Made by a program: the position numbers and the translations under genes | From: Gemmatimonadales bacterium | GTDB lineage: Bacteria > Gemmatimonadota > Gemmatimonadetes > Gemmatimonadales > GWC2-71-9 | Length of the DNA stretch: 64,000 nucleotides | NCBI GenBank assembly: GCA_025934955.1 | Contig: JAICWE010000002.1 | Span: 1-64,000, forward strand | Direction of reading: 5' to 3' | Notes under the pieces: generated by a model | What the model saw: only the letters and a program-made list of their open reading frames with translations | The model's database searches: none | What the model was told of the DNA's origin: nothing | In this document: positions 29,651 through 39,971 of the stretch, in pieces | Layout of the letters: each line of letters begins with the position of its first letter | Position numbering within the stretch: the stretch's first letter is position 1

Positions 29651-31921
29651 GTGCGCCGTTTCCCCGTCGTTTCCTCTCTGCTCACGGCCCTGGTGGCCAC
29701 CGCCGCCGGCGTCGCGCCGCTCGCGGCGCAGTCGAAGCCCAAGCCGAAGCCGCCGGCCAAGCCGCCGGCCAGGGCCGCGGTGGTCGTCGCCGAGGTGCAG
29801 GTCACCCCGGAAACGATGACCCTGGGCGTCGGGCAGAAGCAGCCGCTCTTCGCCACCGCGTTCGACAAGCGGGGCAACCTGCTGCCCAACGTCCGCTTCA
29901 CCTTCATCGCGGTGGACCCGGCGATCGCCAAGGTCACGGCCGACGGCAGCGTCGCGGGGCTGAAGCCCGGCCTCACCAAGGTCGAGGCCCACGCCGGCGG
30001 GCGGCGCGCGTCCATCGCCGTGCTGGTGAATCCCGACAGCGCCGCCGACTCGACCCGCGGCGGCCGAAACGCCGTGCTCACCATCGATCCCGCCGCGATC
30101 CGGCTGCTCCCGGGCGAGGGCATGCAGCTCCGGCCGCAGCTGGTGCGGGACGACGGGACCGGGCTCAGCGTCGGCAAGGTCCAATGGAAGACGCTGCGTC
30201 CCGACGTGGCGGCGGTGGACAGCACCGGCACCGTCATCGGCATCGCGGCCGGGCAGACCATCGTGCAGGCGGCGTCCGGCGGCCTCGAGGCCACCGCGCC
30301 GGTGACCGTCGAACAGGCCGACATCGCACTCTCTCCCGCCACCGTCGTGCTCGGCCCGGGCGAGAGCGACACGCTCGGCGTGACGGTGCCGTCGCAGGGC
30401 AACCGCCCGCTCCACGCCGACATTCTCTGGCGTTCCACCGATTCGTCCATCGCGCGGGTGACCGACGGCGTGGTCCAAGGCGTGGCGCCGGGCGACGCGG
30501 AGGTGGTGCTCACCGCGTTCGGCGCGGAGCGCCGCGCCGCGGTGCACGTGCACAAGGCGGCGACGACCATCGTGGTCACGCCGCGGCCGGCCGACGGTCC
30601 GGTGCTGGTGCCGATGCACGGCTTCCGCCCGGTGAGCGGGCGCGCGCTCGCGGCGGACTCGACACCGGTCACCGAAGCGCGCATCTCCTGGCAGGTGGGT
30701 GACACCGCCATCGCGAGCTATGACGCGGCGAGCGGCACCGTCGCCGGCCACGCGCTCGGCACGACGACGCTGACCGCCCGGCTGCCCGGCTTCGATCCGG
30801 TCGCGTGGACCGTCCACGTCATTCCGGGTACCGTGGCGCTCGACCGAACCCGCGTCGGGCTGCTGGCCGGCGAGCGCGCCACGCTGACCCCGCGCCTGCT
30901 CGACGACACCAACCGCCCGCTCCCCGGCACGCCCGAGGTCAGTTGGAAGAGCAGCGACGCCGCCATCGCCGCGCTGGCCGAGGGCGGCGTCATTGAGGCG
31001 AAGAAGCCGGGGCATGCGACGGTGACGGTGACGACGCCGTGGGGGAAGACCGCGACGGCCGACATCTTCGTCACCGGCGACCTGCTGCTCGCGAGCAGCC
31101 GCGGCGGCGGTATCGCCATCTACCAGCTCCGCACCGCCGCGCCCGATGCCTTCATGCTGGTGCACGCCGACAGCGGGCAGAGCATCCAGCCGGTCTTCTC
31201 GCCCGATCGCACCCGGATCGCGTTCGCGGCGAGCCGCACCGCCCCCGGCGTCGCCGGCGCCACGTTCGACGTCTTCGTCATGGACGCCGACGGCGGCAAC
31301 GTACGGCAGCTCACCAGCGGACTCGGCTCCGAGAGCGAGCCGGCGTGGACGCCCGACGGCAGGCGCATCCTCTTCACCGGGACCAGCAGCGGCACGACCC
31401 AGGTCTTCAGCATTCCCGCCGAGGGCGGCGACGCCCGCGCGCTCACCGTCGGGCCCGGCGGCAACGGCGCGGCGGCGGTGGCGCCGGACGGACATCGCGT
31501 CGCCTTCACCAGCGCGCGCGACGGCAACTACGAGCTGTACCTCACCGACGTCGAAGGCGGCCAGCCCACGCGGCTCACCAAGACGTCGCAGCGCGAGGCG
31601 AACCCGCAGTTCCTGCCCGACGGCTCGCTGATCTACACGGTGGATCACTCGGGCGGATCGCGGGTGATGCGCCTGGCGATCGGCGAGCCCGCGCCGGCGC
31701 AGCTCTTCGAGAGCGAGCAGCCGATCACCGGCCTCGCCGCGTCACGCGATGGCCGCACCGTGGCGTACACCACCGGGCAGCTTTCCGGCCGGCGCGGCAA
31801 GGCGCAGTTCGGGCTGTTCATCCGCCCGCTTCCCGCCGCGGGAACGCCGCCGTCGCAGGCGCCGGCCGCGACCGTGGTGCCGCTCACGCCGGGCGAGCAG
31901 GTGCTGTCGCCCTCGTTCTGA
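29651..31921 (+). CDS. secreted protein: tandem bacterial Ig-like (Big_2) domains plus C-terminal TolB-like beta-propeller
   Basis: GTG start VRRFPVVSSLLTALVATAAGVAPLAAQ; repeated VxPxxxxLxxGxxxxLxxxxxDxxG; PAWTPDGRRILFTGTSSGT and VAPDGHRVAFTSARDGNYELYLTDVEGG repeats. Confidence 0.85.
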   Translation: MRRFPVVSSLLTALVATAAGVAPLAAQSKPKPKPPAKPPARAAVVVAEVQVTPETMTLGVGQKQPLFATAFDKRGNLLPNVRFTFIAVDPAIAKVTADGSVAGLKPGLTKVEAHAGGRRASIAVLVNPDSAADSTRGGRNAVLTIDPAAIRLLPGEGMQLRPQLVRDDGTGLSVGKVQWKTLRPDVAAVDSTGTVIGIAAGQTIVQAASGGLEATAPVTVEQADIALSPATVVLGPGESDTLGVTVPSQGNRPLHADILWRSTDSSIARVTDGVVQGVAPGDAEVVLTAFGAERRAAVHVHKAATTIVVTPRPADGPVLVPMHGFRPVSGRALAADSTPVTEARISWQVGDTAIASYDAASGTVAGHALGTTTLTARLPGFDPVAWTVHVIPGTVALDRTRVGLLAGERATLTPRLLDDTNRPLPGTPEVSWKSSDAAIAALAEGGVIEAKKPGHATVTVTTPWGKTATADIFVTGDLLLASSRGGGIAIYQLRTAAPDAFMLVHADSGQSIQPVFSPDRTRIAFAASRTAPGVAGATFDVFVMDADGGNVRQLTSGLGSESEPAWTPDGRRILFTGTSSGTTQVFSIPAEGGDARALTVGPGGNGAAAVAPDGHRVAFTSARDGNYELYLTDVEGGQPTRLTKTSQREANPQFLPDGSLIYTVDHSGGSRVMRLAIGEPAPAQLFESEQPITGLAASRDGRTVAYTTGQLSGRRGKAQFGLFIRPLPAAGTPPSQAPAATVVPLTPGEQVLSPSF

Positions 31922-31938
31922 TCGGCTGAGGCCCGCGC

Positions 31939-32976
31939 GTGCGCGCTCTCGCTCTCACGGCGGCCGCCGGGCCCGAGCGGCTCGCCGTCGTCGAGCTGCC
32001 GGTGCCCGCGCTCACCGCGCCCGACCAGGTGCGGATCCGGATGCGCGCCGCGGCGCTCAACCATCTCGACCTCTTCGTCGCTGCGGGGCTCCCCGGCGTC
32101 GAGACGACGTACCCGCACGTGGTCGGCGCCGATGGCGCGGGCGAGGTGGATGCGGTGGGCGATGCGGTGCGCGACTTCGTCCCGGGCGACCGCGTCATGA
32201 TCAACCCCGGCCTTTCCTGCGGAGACTGCGGCTACTGTCGCGCCGGCGAGGAGTCGTGCTGCACCCGGTTCGCGCTGCTGGGCGAGCATCGCGGCGGCGC
32301 CGCGGCGGAATACGTCGTGCTGCCGGCCGCCAACCTGGCGCGAGTGCCTGGCGCAATGCCGTGGCCCCAGGCGGCGGCATTCTCGCTCGCGACGCTCACC
32401 GCGTGGCGAATGCTCACCACCCGCGCGCGGGTACAGCCCGGTGAATCGGTGCTCGTGTGGGGCGCGGGCGGCGGCGTCGCGCTCGCCGCGATCCGGATCG
32501 GCGCGCTGCTCGGCGCCCGGATCATCGCGACCAGCGGCAGCGCGGCGAAGCTGGCCGCCGCTCGAGCGGCCGGCGCCGTGGAGGCGCTCGATCACTCGAC
32601 CCACGACGTCGTGGCCGGCGTGCGGGCGCTGACCGGCGGACTCGGCGCCGACGTCGTGGTGGACAGCGTCGGCGAGCGGACCTGGCCCGCCTCGCTCCGG
32701 GCGATGCGCCGCGGCGGGCGGCTGGTGATCTGCGGCGCCACCACCGGCCCCAACGTGTCGCTCGACCTGCGCCGACTCTTCTGGCACCAGTGGAGCATCC
32801 TCGGCAGCACCATGGGAACCCGGCGCGAGTACGCCGAGATCGTGCGGCTGGCGCATGAGGGCAAGCTGTGGCCGGCGGTGGACCGGGTGGTGCCGCTCGC
32901 CGCGGGCGCCGAAGCGTTCGCGCGGCTCGCGCGCGGCGAGCAGACCGGCAAACTCGTCATCGAGGTGGCAGCGTGA
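31939..32976 (+). CDS. zinc-type alcohol dehydrogenase / quinone reductase family
   Basis: PHVVGADGAGEVDAVG, MINPGLSCGDCGYCRAGEESCC structural Zn motif; GTG start 31939. Confidence 0.9.
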   Translation: MRALALTAAAGPERLAVVELPVPALTAPDQVRIRMRAAALNHLDLFVAAGLPGVETTYPHVVGADGAGEVDAVGDAVRDFVPGDRVMINPGLSCGDCGYCRAGEESCCTRFALLGEHRGGAAAEYVVLPAANLARVPGAMPWPQAAAFSLATLTAWRMLTTRARVQPGESVLVWGAGGGVALAAIRIGALLGARIIATSGSAAKLAAARAAGAVEALDHSTHDVVAGVRALTGGLGADVVVDSVGERTWPASLRAMRRGGRLVICGATTGPNVSLDLRRLFWHQWSILGSTMGTRREYAEIVRLAHEGKLWPAVDRVVPLAAGAEAFARLARGEQTGKLVIEVAA

Positions 32977-33698
32977 ACGAACTATGGGAGCGCCTCAGGG
33001 CCGGCGCCGGAGAGATGGGCAGCTTCGTGCCCGCGCTCGCCGGCGCGGTGGTCATTCTGCTGGTCGGCTGGTTCGTCGCGCGACAGGTGCAGCGCTGGAT
33101 GAATCAGACGCTCGCGCGGCTCGACTTCAACCGGGTGGCGGCCGCGGGCGGGCTCGACGAGGTCGTGGGCCGCACCGGCTCGCGGCTCGACCCGGTGCAC
33201 GCGCTCGCCAAGCTGATCTTCTGGCTGGTGATGCTGGTGACGATCCTGCTCGCCAGCGCCGCGCTCGGCCTCGAGAGCATCAACGAGATGTTCGGCCGGA
33301 TGCTCGGCTTCATCCCGGCGCTGATCGCGGCCATCGTCATCATCATCCTCGGGCTCATCGTCGGGGAGTTCGTGCGCAGTCTGATCCTGGCGTCGGCGGG
33401 AACGGTCAGCGGCGTGCCGACGGTGGCCAAGATCGCCAAGGGCGCGGTCATCGTCATCGCCATCTTCATGGCGCTGCAGCAGCTCGGCGTCGGTGAGGAC
33501 ATCGTCACCTCCGCGTTCACGCTGATCCTGGGCGCGATCGCGCTGGCGGTGGGACTGGCGTTCGGGCTGGGGAACCGGGAGCTGGCGGGGGAGATCACGC
33601 GGCGGTGGTACGAGGAAGGCCAGCGCCGCGACCGTCGCGCCGGCGACAAGCAGGGGCCCAACACGCCGCCGGATGGCGAGGTGCCGATCCTCGACTGA
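32973..33698 (+). CDS. mechanosensitive-channel-like TM-helix repeat membrane protein
   Basis: LAGAVVILLVGWFVARQVQRWMNQ ... IIIILGLIVGEFVRSLI ... LGAIALAVGLAFGLGNRELAGEITRRW; GTGA overlap with upstream gene. Confidence 0.85.
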   Translation: MNELWERLRAGAGEMGSFVPALAGAVVILLVGWFVARQVQRWMNQTLARLDFNRVAAAGGLDEVVGRTGSRLDPVHALAKLIFWLVMLVTILLASAALGLESINEMFGRMLGFIPALIAAIVIIILGLIVGEFVRSLILASAGTVSGVPTVAKIAKGAVIVIAIFMALQQLGVGEDIVTSAFTLILGAIALAVGLAFGLGNRELAGEITRRWYEEGQRRDRRAGDKQGPNTPPDGEVPILD

Positions 33699-33726
33699 CG
33701 CGGGCTCGCCGGCCGCCCATCGCCGC

Positions 33727-33756
33727 TTGACTCTCCGAGCGATTTACTCGTATTTG
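33727..33756 (+). promoter_or_regulatory. sigma70-like promoter for the sulfurtransferase gene
   Basis: TTGACT -18 bp- TATTTG. Confidence 0.45.
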
Positions 33757-33783
33757 TGTGTCCCCCCCTGAGAGCAGGCCATT

Positions 33784-34707
33784 ATGCAGACGACGCAGAC
33801 ACAACCGAAGGCGCAGGGTGCGGGCACGACGGTGCCCGCCGTGACGCCGATCGGCGAGCGCGGCTACGCGCATCCCGAAGTACTGGTCTCGACCGACTGG
33901 GTCGCCGACCACCTGAACGACCCCACGGTGCGGGTGATCGAGTCGGACGAGGACCTGCTGCTGTACGAAACCGGGCACATCCCCGGCGCGGTCAAGATCG
34001 ACTGGGTCAACGATCTGAACGACGCGCTGGTGCGCGACTACGTGGGGCACGACGCGCTCCAGCGGCTGCTCCGCGCGCGCGGCATCAATCGCGACACCAC
34101 CATCGTGCTGTACGGCGACAAGAACAACTGGTGGGCGACGTACGCCTTCTGGGTGTTCCGCCTCTTCGGGCTCGAGCGGCTCCGCATCATGGACGGCGGG
34201 CGGGCGCGCTGGGAGGAGGAGGGCCGGCCGATGGCGACCGAGGTGCCGCGCTACCCCGGGGGCAACGTCTCCGTCGGCCCGCGCGACGACAGCCGGATCC
34301 GCGCCTTCCGCGACGAGGTGCTGGAGCACCAGCGCCGCCGCGGACCGCTGGTGGACGTGCGGAGCCCGGAGGAGTTCCGCGGCGAGCGGCTGCACATGCC
34401 GGAATACCCCAGCGAAGGCGCGCTCCGCGGCGGCCACATTCCCGGGGCCCGGGGTATACCGTGGGGCAAGGCGGTGGATCCCGCGACCCACACCTTCCGC
34501 CCGGCCGGCGAGCTGCGCGCGCTCTATGAGAAGGAGAACGGACTCGAGCCGGGAGACGAGACGATCGTCTACTGCCGCATCGGCGAGCGGTCGAGCCATA
34601 CCTGGTTCGCGCTCACCTACCTGCTCGGCTTCGACCGGGTGCGGAACTACGACGGCTCGTGGACCGAGTGGGGCAACAGCGTGGGAGCGCCGATCGAGCG
34701 GCCGTGA
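33784..34707 (+). CDS. thiosulfate/mercaptopyruvate sulfurtransferase (tandem rhodanese)
   Basis: [41 protein letters not shown] ... [23 protein letters not shown]. Confidence 0.93.
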   Translation: MQTTQTQPKAQGAGTTVPAVTPIGERGYAHPEVLVSTDWVADHLNDPTVRVIESDEDLLLYETGHIPGAVKIDWVNDLNDALVRDYVGHDALQRLLRARGINRDTTIVLYGDKNNWWATYAFWVFRLFGLERLRIMDGGRARWEEEGRPMATEVPRYPGGNVSVGPRDDSRIRAFRDEVLEHQRRRGPLVDVRSPEEFRGERLHMPEYPSEGALRGGHIPGARGIPWGKAVDPATHTFRPAGELRALYEKENGLEPGDETIVYCRIGERSSHTWFALTYLLGFDRVRNYDGSWTEWGNSVGAPIERP

Positions 34708-34722
34708 CGGCGGGCGGGCTGC

Positions 34723-35064
34723 CTAACGCTTCGCGCCGGTCCACTCCACCAGCCTCGCCGCCAGCCCGCCGAGCTCTTCCAGCTCGGCGGGCTTCGTCGC
34801 GAAGCGGCCCGACTCCAGGTCGGCCACGACGCGCCGGCACATCTCGCAGGTCCGCCGCAGCACGAAGCGCTGCACGAACTCGTCGCCCCGCGGGCTGCGC
34901 GAGGCGGCGAGGAGCGCCCACGCGCTGGTGCGGATGCTGTCCACCGCGGCCTTGAAGTCCTCGAGCCCCTCGGGCGGCACGCGGGCGTGGACGAGCTGGG
35001 CCTCGATCGCGTTGAGGGTCTCGCGGACCGAGGCGAGCTGAGCGGTCAACTGGTCGGTGGACAT
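34723..35064 (-). CDS. small hypothetical protein
   Basis: ATG 35064, 113 aa, charged helical, CEMCRR motif. Confidence 0.5.
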   Translation of the reverse strand: MSTDQLTAQLASVRETLNAIEAQLVHARVPPEGLEDFKAAVDSIRTSAWALLAASRSPRGDEFVQRFVLRRTCEMCRRVVADLESGRFATKPAELEELGGLAARLVEWTGAKR

Positions 35065-35152
35065 GGTGGGAGAGAATGCGGCGGAAACCGGATGGCCGCA
35101 ATACCCGCGCGGCATCTTCCGGCGCGGCCATCCTGCAGGCAATGTTTCCCTC

Positions 35153-35803
35153 ATGCCTCCGCGCGACATGGGTGACATCCGCCGCGAGTACGCTCGCACG
35201 CGACTCGATGAGCACGCGGTCGCCGCCGATCCGATCGTGCAGTTCCTCCGCTGGCTGGAGGACGCGCTCGCCTCCGAGCTGATCGAGGCGACGGCGATGA
35301 CCCTCGCCACGGCGACGCCGGACGGTGCGCCGTCCGCCCGCATGGTGCTGCTCAAGGGCGCCGACCCGCGCGGCTTCGTCTTCTTCACCGACTATCGCAG
35401 TCGCAAGGGTCACGAGCTCGAGGCCAACCCGCGCGCCGCCCTCGTGTTCTACTGGGCCGAGCTGGAGCGGCAGGTGCGGGTGACCGGCACGGTCGAGCGG
35501 GTGAGCGCGGAGGAGTCGGCGGATTACTTCCGCCGCCGGCCGTTGCCGAGCCGGCTGGGAGCGTGGGCGTCGCGGCAGAGCACGGTGCTGCCCGATCGCG
35601 CCACGCTCGAGCGGCAGCTCGACGACGTGCGCGCCCGCTTCAAGGACGGCGACGTGCCGCTGCCGCCGCACTGGGGCGGCTTCCGGGTCGTGCCGGACGC
35701 AATCGAGTTCTGGCAGGGACGGGAGAGTCGGCTGCACGACCGGCTGCGCTACCTGCGCGCCGGGGCCGGGGCGGCGTGGCGCATCGAGCGGCTCTCGCCC
35801 TGA
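35153..35803 (+). CDS. pdxH: pyridoxamine 5'-phosphate oxidase
   Basis: IREEYxx-like [68 protein letters not shown]. Confidence 0.95.
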   Translation: MPPRDMGDIRREYARTRLDEHAVAADPIVQFLRWLEDALASELIEATAMTLATATPDGAPSARMVLLKGADPRGFVFFTDYRSRKGHELEANPRAALVFYWAELERQVRVTGTVERVSAEESADYFRRRPLPSRLGAWASRQSTVLPDRATLERQLDDVRARFKDGDVPLPPHWGGFRVVPDAIEFWQGRESRLHDRLRYLRAGAGAAWRIERLSP

Positions 35804-35813
35804 TCGGTCCCCC

Positions 35814-36932
35814 TCAGTCCACGCGCTTGTGGAAGCGCACCACGCTCGCCGTCATGAACGCCAGGGAAAACCCGATCAACCACGCCATCTCCGGCCACAC
35901 CGCGCCGAGTCCCACGCCTTTCAGCAGCAATCCCCGCAGCACGTCCAGGAAGTAGGTGAGCGGCAGCAGCGCGCCGAGCCATTGCGCCGGCGCGGGCATC
36001 GCCTCGCGGGGAAACATGAAGCCGGAGAGCAGGATGTTCGGCAGCAGGAAGAGGAAGCCGAGCTGCATCGCCTGCGCCTGGGTCTTCACCAGCGTCGAGA
36101 GCAGGAGGCCGAGCGCGAGGTTGGCGACGATGAACGGCAGCGCCACGGCGTAGAGCAGCGCGAGACTGCCGCGCACCGGCACGTCGAACAGCAGCCGGCC
36201 GAGCAGCAGGATGATGGTGATCTGCACGTATCCCACCAGCAGGAACGGCACGATCTTGCCCAGCATGAGGCTGGTCTTGCCGATCGGCGTGACCACCAGC
36301 TGCTCCAGCGTGCCGCGCTCCCGCTCCCGCACCACCGCCATGCTGGTGACGAGCACCATCGTGAGCGACAGCAGCACGCCGATGATGCCGGGCACGATGA
36401 ACACCGGCGTCTCCAGCGTCGGGTTGTACCACGGCCGCACCCGCAGGTCGAGCGGCGGCGGGCGCGCGCCGATCGGCGTGGTGGCGGTCGCGAGCCGCTG
36501 CGATTCGCGGAGCCCGGCGAGCGATGCGCCCGAAATGGCCGCGGACGACGCCAGCGGATCGGCGGCGTCCACGATCACCTGCGCCGTCGCGGTGTGGCCC
36601 CGCTTGAGATCGCGGGTGTACGTCGGGGGGACGACGATCGCGGCCCGCGCATCGCCGCGCTCGATCGTGCGCCGGATCGCCGCCCGGCTCGGCGCGATGC
36701 CGATGATGTCGAAGTTGCCGGTGTTCTCCAGCGTCTGCACCAGCGAACGGCTCTCGGCGGAGCGCGCTTCGTCGAGCACCAGCGTGGGGAGGTGGCGCAC
36801 CTCGGTCTGGATGGCGTAGCCGAAGAGGGCGAGCTGGATCGCGGGGATCCCGATCAGCATCGCGAGGGTGAAGCGGTCGCGCCGCATCTGGACGAACTCC
36901 TTCCAGATCATCGCGCCGAGCGCGCCTCTCAC
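35814..36932 (-). CDS. ABC-2 type transporter permease
   Basis: IWKEFVQMRRDRFTLAMLIGIPAIQLALFGYAI...RERERGTLEQLVVTPI...LPNILLSGFMFPREAMP. Confidence 0.92.
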   Translation of the reverse strand: MRGALGAMIWKEFVQMRRDRFTLAMLIGIPAIQLALFGYAIQTEVRHLPTLVLDEARSAESRSLVQTLENTGNFDIIGIAPSRAAIRRTIERGDARAAIVVPPTYTRDLKRGHTATAQVIVDAADPLASSAAISGASLAGLRESQRLATATTPIGARPPPLDLRVRPWYNPTLETPVFIVPGIIGVLLSLTMVLVTSMAVVRERERGTLEQLVVTPIGKTSLMLGKIVPFLLVGYVQITIILLLGRLLFDVPVRGSLALLYAVALPFIVANLALGLLLSTLVKTQAQAMQLGFLFLLPNILLSGFMFPREAMPAPAQWLGALLPLTYFLDVLRGLLLKGVGLGAVWPEMAWLIGFSLAFMTASVVRFHKRVD

Positions 36933-37666
36933 GCCGCGTCGTCCTTCTGCTGCAGGGCGATGAAGACGTCCTCCACCGATCGCTCGCCGAACTGCGCCGT
37001 GATCGCCTCGGGTGTGCCCAGCGCGATGAGCCGCCCGCGCGAGAGGAACGCCAGCCGCCCGCACAGCTCCGCCTCGTCCATGTAGTGCGTCGTGACGAGC
37101 GCCGTGACACCGGCCTTTGCGTACCCGCCGATCAGCTCCCAGAAGGTGCGGCGCGACGCCGGATCCACCCCGGACGTCGGCTCGTCGAGGAAGACGAGCT
37201 CGGGCCGGTGCGCCATGGCGCAGGCGAGCGCCACACGCTGCTTCCAGCCGCCGCTCAGGGTGCCGGTGAGCTGCCCCAGGCGCGGCCCGAGCCCCAGCTC
37301 GTCGCCCAGCTCGGAGAGCCGGCGCCGCTGCTCCGCGCCGTGCAGCCCGTAGAGCCCGCTGTAGAAGCGCATGTTCTCCAGCACCGTGAGATCGTCGTAC
37401 AGCCCGAAGCGCTGCGACATGTAGCCGATGCGCCGCCGCACCTGCTCCGGCTCGGCGACGACGTCGCGGCCGGCGACGCGCGCGGTGCCGGAGGTCGGCG
37501 CCAGCAGGCCGCAAAGCATGCGGATCGTCGTCGTCTTGCCGCTGCCATTGGGGCCGAGCAGTCCGAAGATCTCGCCGCGCGCGACGGTGAAGCTGAGGTC
37601 GTCCACCGCGATACGGTCGCCGAACGTCTTCCGCAGATGCTCGGTCCGGATCGCCGGCTCGGTCAT
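36929..37666 (-). CDS. ABC transporter ATP-binding protein
   Basis: Walker A GLLGPNGSGKTTTIRML, signature LSGGWKQRVALACAMAHRPELVFLDEP. Confidence 0.95.
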   Translation of the reverse strand: MTEPAIRTEHLRKTFGDRIAVDDLSFTVARGEIFGLLGPNGSGKTTTIRMLCGLLAPTSGTARVAGRDVVAEPEQVRRRIGYMSQRFGLYDDLTVLENMRFYSGLYGLHGAEQRRRLSELGDELGLGPRLGQLTGTLSGGWKQRVALACAMAHRPELVFLDEPTSGVDPASRRTFWELIGGYAKAGVTALVTTHYMDEAELCGRLAFLSRGRLIALGTPEAITAQFGERSVEDVFIALQQKDDAA

Positions 37667-38639
37667 CGGGCGGGCGACCCGACGCGCACGGTCGCGGGAA
37701 GGCCGGGCTTGATGGCGCCGGTGGTGTCGTCGAGCGCGACCTTCACGCCGAAGAGCAGGTCGGCGCGCTGCTCCGGCGTGAGCGCCAGGCGGGTGGTGTA
37801 CTCCGCTTCGGGATTGATGGCGACGACGCGGCCGCTGAAGCGGCGGTCCGAGACGCCGTCGATCGTCGCGACCGCCGGACTGCCGACGCGGAAGTCGGCG
37901 AGCACACGCGCCGGGAGATAGACGCGCACGTAGGGGCGGGCCGTCTCGCCTAACGTCAGCACCGGCTGGCCGGCGCCGATCACCTCGCCCGGCTCCGCCC
38001 ACCGGCCGAGCACGGTGCCGGCGACCGGCGCCGTGAGCACCAGGTCTCCCGCCGTCGCGCGCACGGTGGCGACCGCGGCGCGTGCGCTCGCGACCTCCGC
38101 CTCGGCGGCGCGGACCTGCTCCGGCCGGGCGCCCTGCTGCATCAGCCGGAGCGCCTCGGCGGCGGCGTCGCGCTGCGCTGCTGCGGCGGATGCGGCGGCG
38201 GTCGCCTGGTCGAGCTGCTGCCGGCTCACCACGCTGCGCTCGGCGAGCGCGCGGATGCGCTCGAGGTCCCTGGCGGTGCGGGTCGCCTCCGCGTCCGCCG
38301 CGGCGAGCTCGGAGCGGGCCCGCTGGATCTCCGCCGGCCGCGACCCCGCGCGCAGATCGCGCAGCGTCGCCTCGGCGCGGGCGAGGCGCGCCTGCTCGCT
38401 CTCGAGCGTGGAGGCGAGCGTCGCCTGGGTGAGCATCGCGAGCGTGTCGCCCGGGTGAACCATCGCGCCTTCGTCCACTCTCACGCCGACGATGCGCGCC
38501 GCGACCATCGGCGCCACGTCCACCTCGGTCACCTCGATGGTGCCGTGACCCTCGGTCGCGGGCGGCGGGTGATCGCACGCGGCGAGCGCCGCGGCGAGCG
38601 CGGCACCGGCCAGGGCGCGCTGCAGGTGACCGGTCAGGA
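37663..38639 (-). CDS. HlyD/EmrA-type membrane-fusion lipoprotein (efflux adaptor); start codon uncertain
   Basis: AAALAACDHPPPATEGHGTIEVTEVDVAPMVAARIVGVRVDEGAMVHPGDTLAML; no ATG near N-terminus, exact start unresolved. Confidence 0.82.
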
Positions 38640-39200
38640 CGCGACGCTCTCCCAGCTCACCTCGTAGCGGCAGACCCGGCCGCCCCGTGCGCGGCACTCG
38701 GTTTCGCTCACCCGCACGCCACGCGCGCCGCAGAGCTCCAGCGCCTTCCGGTACCAGCCGACGACGGTCCGGCAATCGGGCGTGCTGAACGTCTCGGCGT
38801 CGTAGGTCGTGAGCACGCCGGAGCGCTCGCCGGTGCGCTGGTACTCGCGCCGGCCGGTCTCGTAGTACATGCCGTAGACCGCCGGCGCCTTGGCGAGGAA
38901 CGCCTGGGGATCGCCCCCGGTGAGATAGCCGCTGTGCAGCGAGCCCAGGTTCTTCGCCGCCGACGCTTCGCCGAGCTTCTCGAAGAACTCCGGCCGCCCG
39001 CCGCCGACCACGCTCACGATCGCGTCGTCCAGCCGCCGGCTCAGCTCGAAGGGATACCAGTTGCTGGTGAAGACGACGCGCAGCGCGCGTTGATCGTCGG
39101 GCGGGAGCGCTTCGATGACGCGGCGCACCGCGTCCTTCCCGAACTGCTCGTCGACGAAGCCGAGGCGCGACTTCAGCACCGCGCCCTTGACCTGCTGCAT
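38634..39200 (-). CDS. DUF2378 (TIGR02265)/V4R-like protein
   Basis: MQQVKGAVLKSRLGFVDEQFGKDAVRRVIEALPPDD...ELCGARGVRVSETECRARGGRVCRYEVSW. Confidence 0.65.
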   Translation of the reverse strand: MQQVKGAVLKSRLGFVDEQFGKDAVRRVIEALPPDDQRALRVVFTSNWYPFELSRRLDDAIVSVVGGGRPEFFEKLGEASAAKNLGSLHSGYLTGGDPQAFLAKAPAVYGMYYETGRREYQRTGERSGVLTTYDAETFSTPDCRTVVGWYRKALELCGARGVRVSETECRARGGRVCRYEVSWESVAS

Positions 39201-39585
39201 GCGGCCGCTCGCGTGTGATAGGGATGGAGGCAAGATAAGGCGACGGGCGCCGCGGGCGAGAGGCGGTGTCGCTGTCGGCCGGCCGCCACACTGGGGCGGG
39301 CGGGCCACGGGGCTGAAGCGGTACCGGCGACCCCACCCCCGCCGCCGGCCCGGCTTCCCGCGTTCCTTAAGGGGTTCGCGGCCGCCGGCGCGGCCCGGGC
39401 GCCTAACGGGGCCGCTGGCATCGTTCTCGCCTCCCCTGGCCGCCGAACCCGATCCATATCCGCCTGCCTCTCGCCGCGCCGTTCCGCGGGGGGCAGTGCT
39501 CGCACCCCGTCGAACGCCGGGGGGTCTCGGTCGCGCACTCCGCACCGGAGCCCGGGGGTTCGGCCACGCCGCTCAGGAGGATGTC

Positions 39586-39924
39586 ATGCGTTGCGCCGCT
39601 CTGATTCCGCTCGCCCTGCTGGTCGTCGCATGCGGGAATGAGCCCACGAAGGAAAGCGCCGTCGCCAGCGCGGCGAAGACCGCGACCACCACGCCGACGA
39701 AGGGCACCGCGACATCGCCGGCGCTCGCGCGCGGCGCGCTCGCCTCGAAGGCCGTCGGCGTGATGGCGACGAAGCGCATCGCGGGCGGGCCATCGACGGT
39801 GTGCGCCAAGTTCGGCGCGCAGCTCAAGGTGGTCCAGGCGCGCCGTGCCCAGGCGCCGACCGACGCCGCGCTCAAGCAGCGCGAAACCAGTCTCGGTGCC
39901 CTCGTCGCCGACGCCTGCAACTGA
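39586..39924 (+). CDS. small lipoprotein
   Basis: AGGAGG upstream; MRCAALIPLALLVVACGNEPTKE. Confidence 0.65.
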   Translation: MRCAALIPLALLVVACGNEPTKESAVASAAKTATTTPTKGTATSPALARGALASKAVGVMATKRIAGGPSTVCAKFGAQLKVVQARRAQAPTDAALKQRETSLGALVADACN

Positions 39925-39971
39925 TCGTCCACGCCGGCCGGCGCATGCCGGCCGGCCACCGGAGCCGTCGT

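Noticed and set aside
29552-31648. 698-aa minus ORF under the Ig/TolB protein
   Set aside because: Shadow ORF; sense protein has clear Ig-like and beta-propeller repeats
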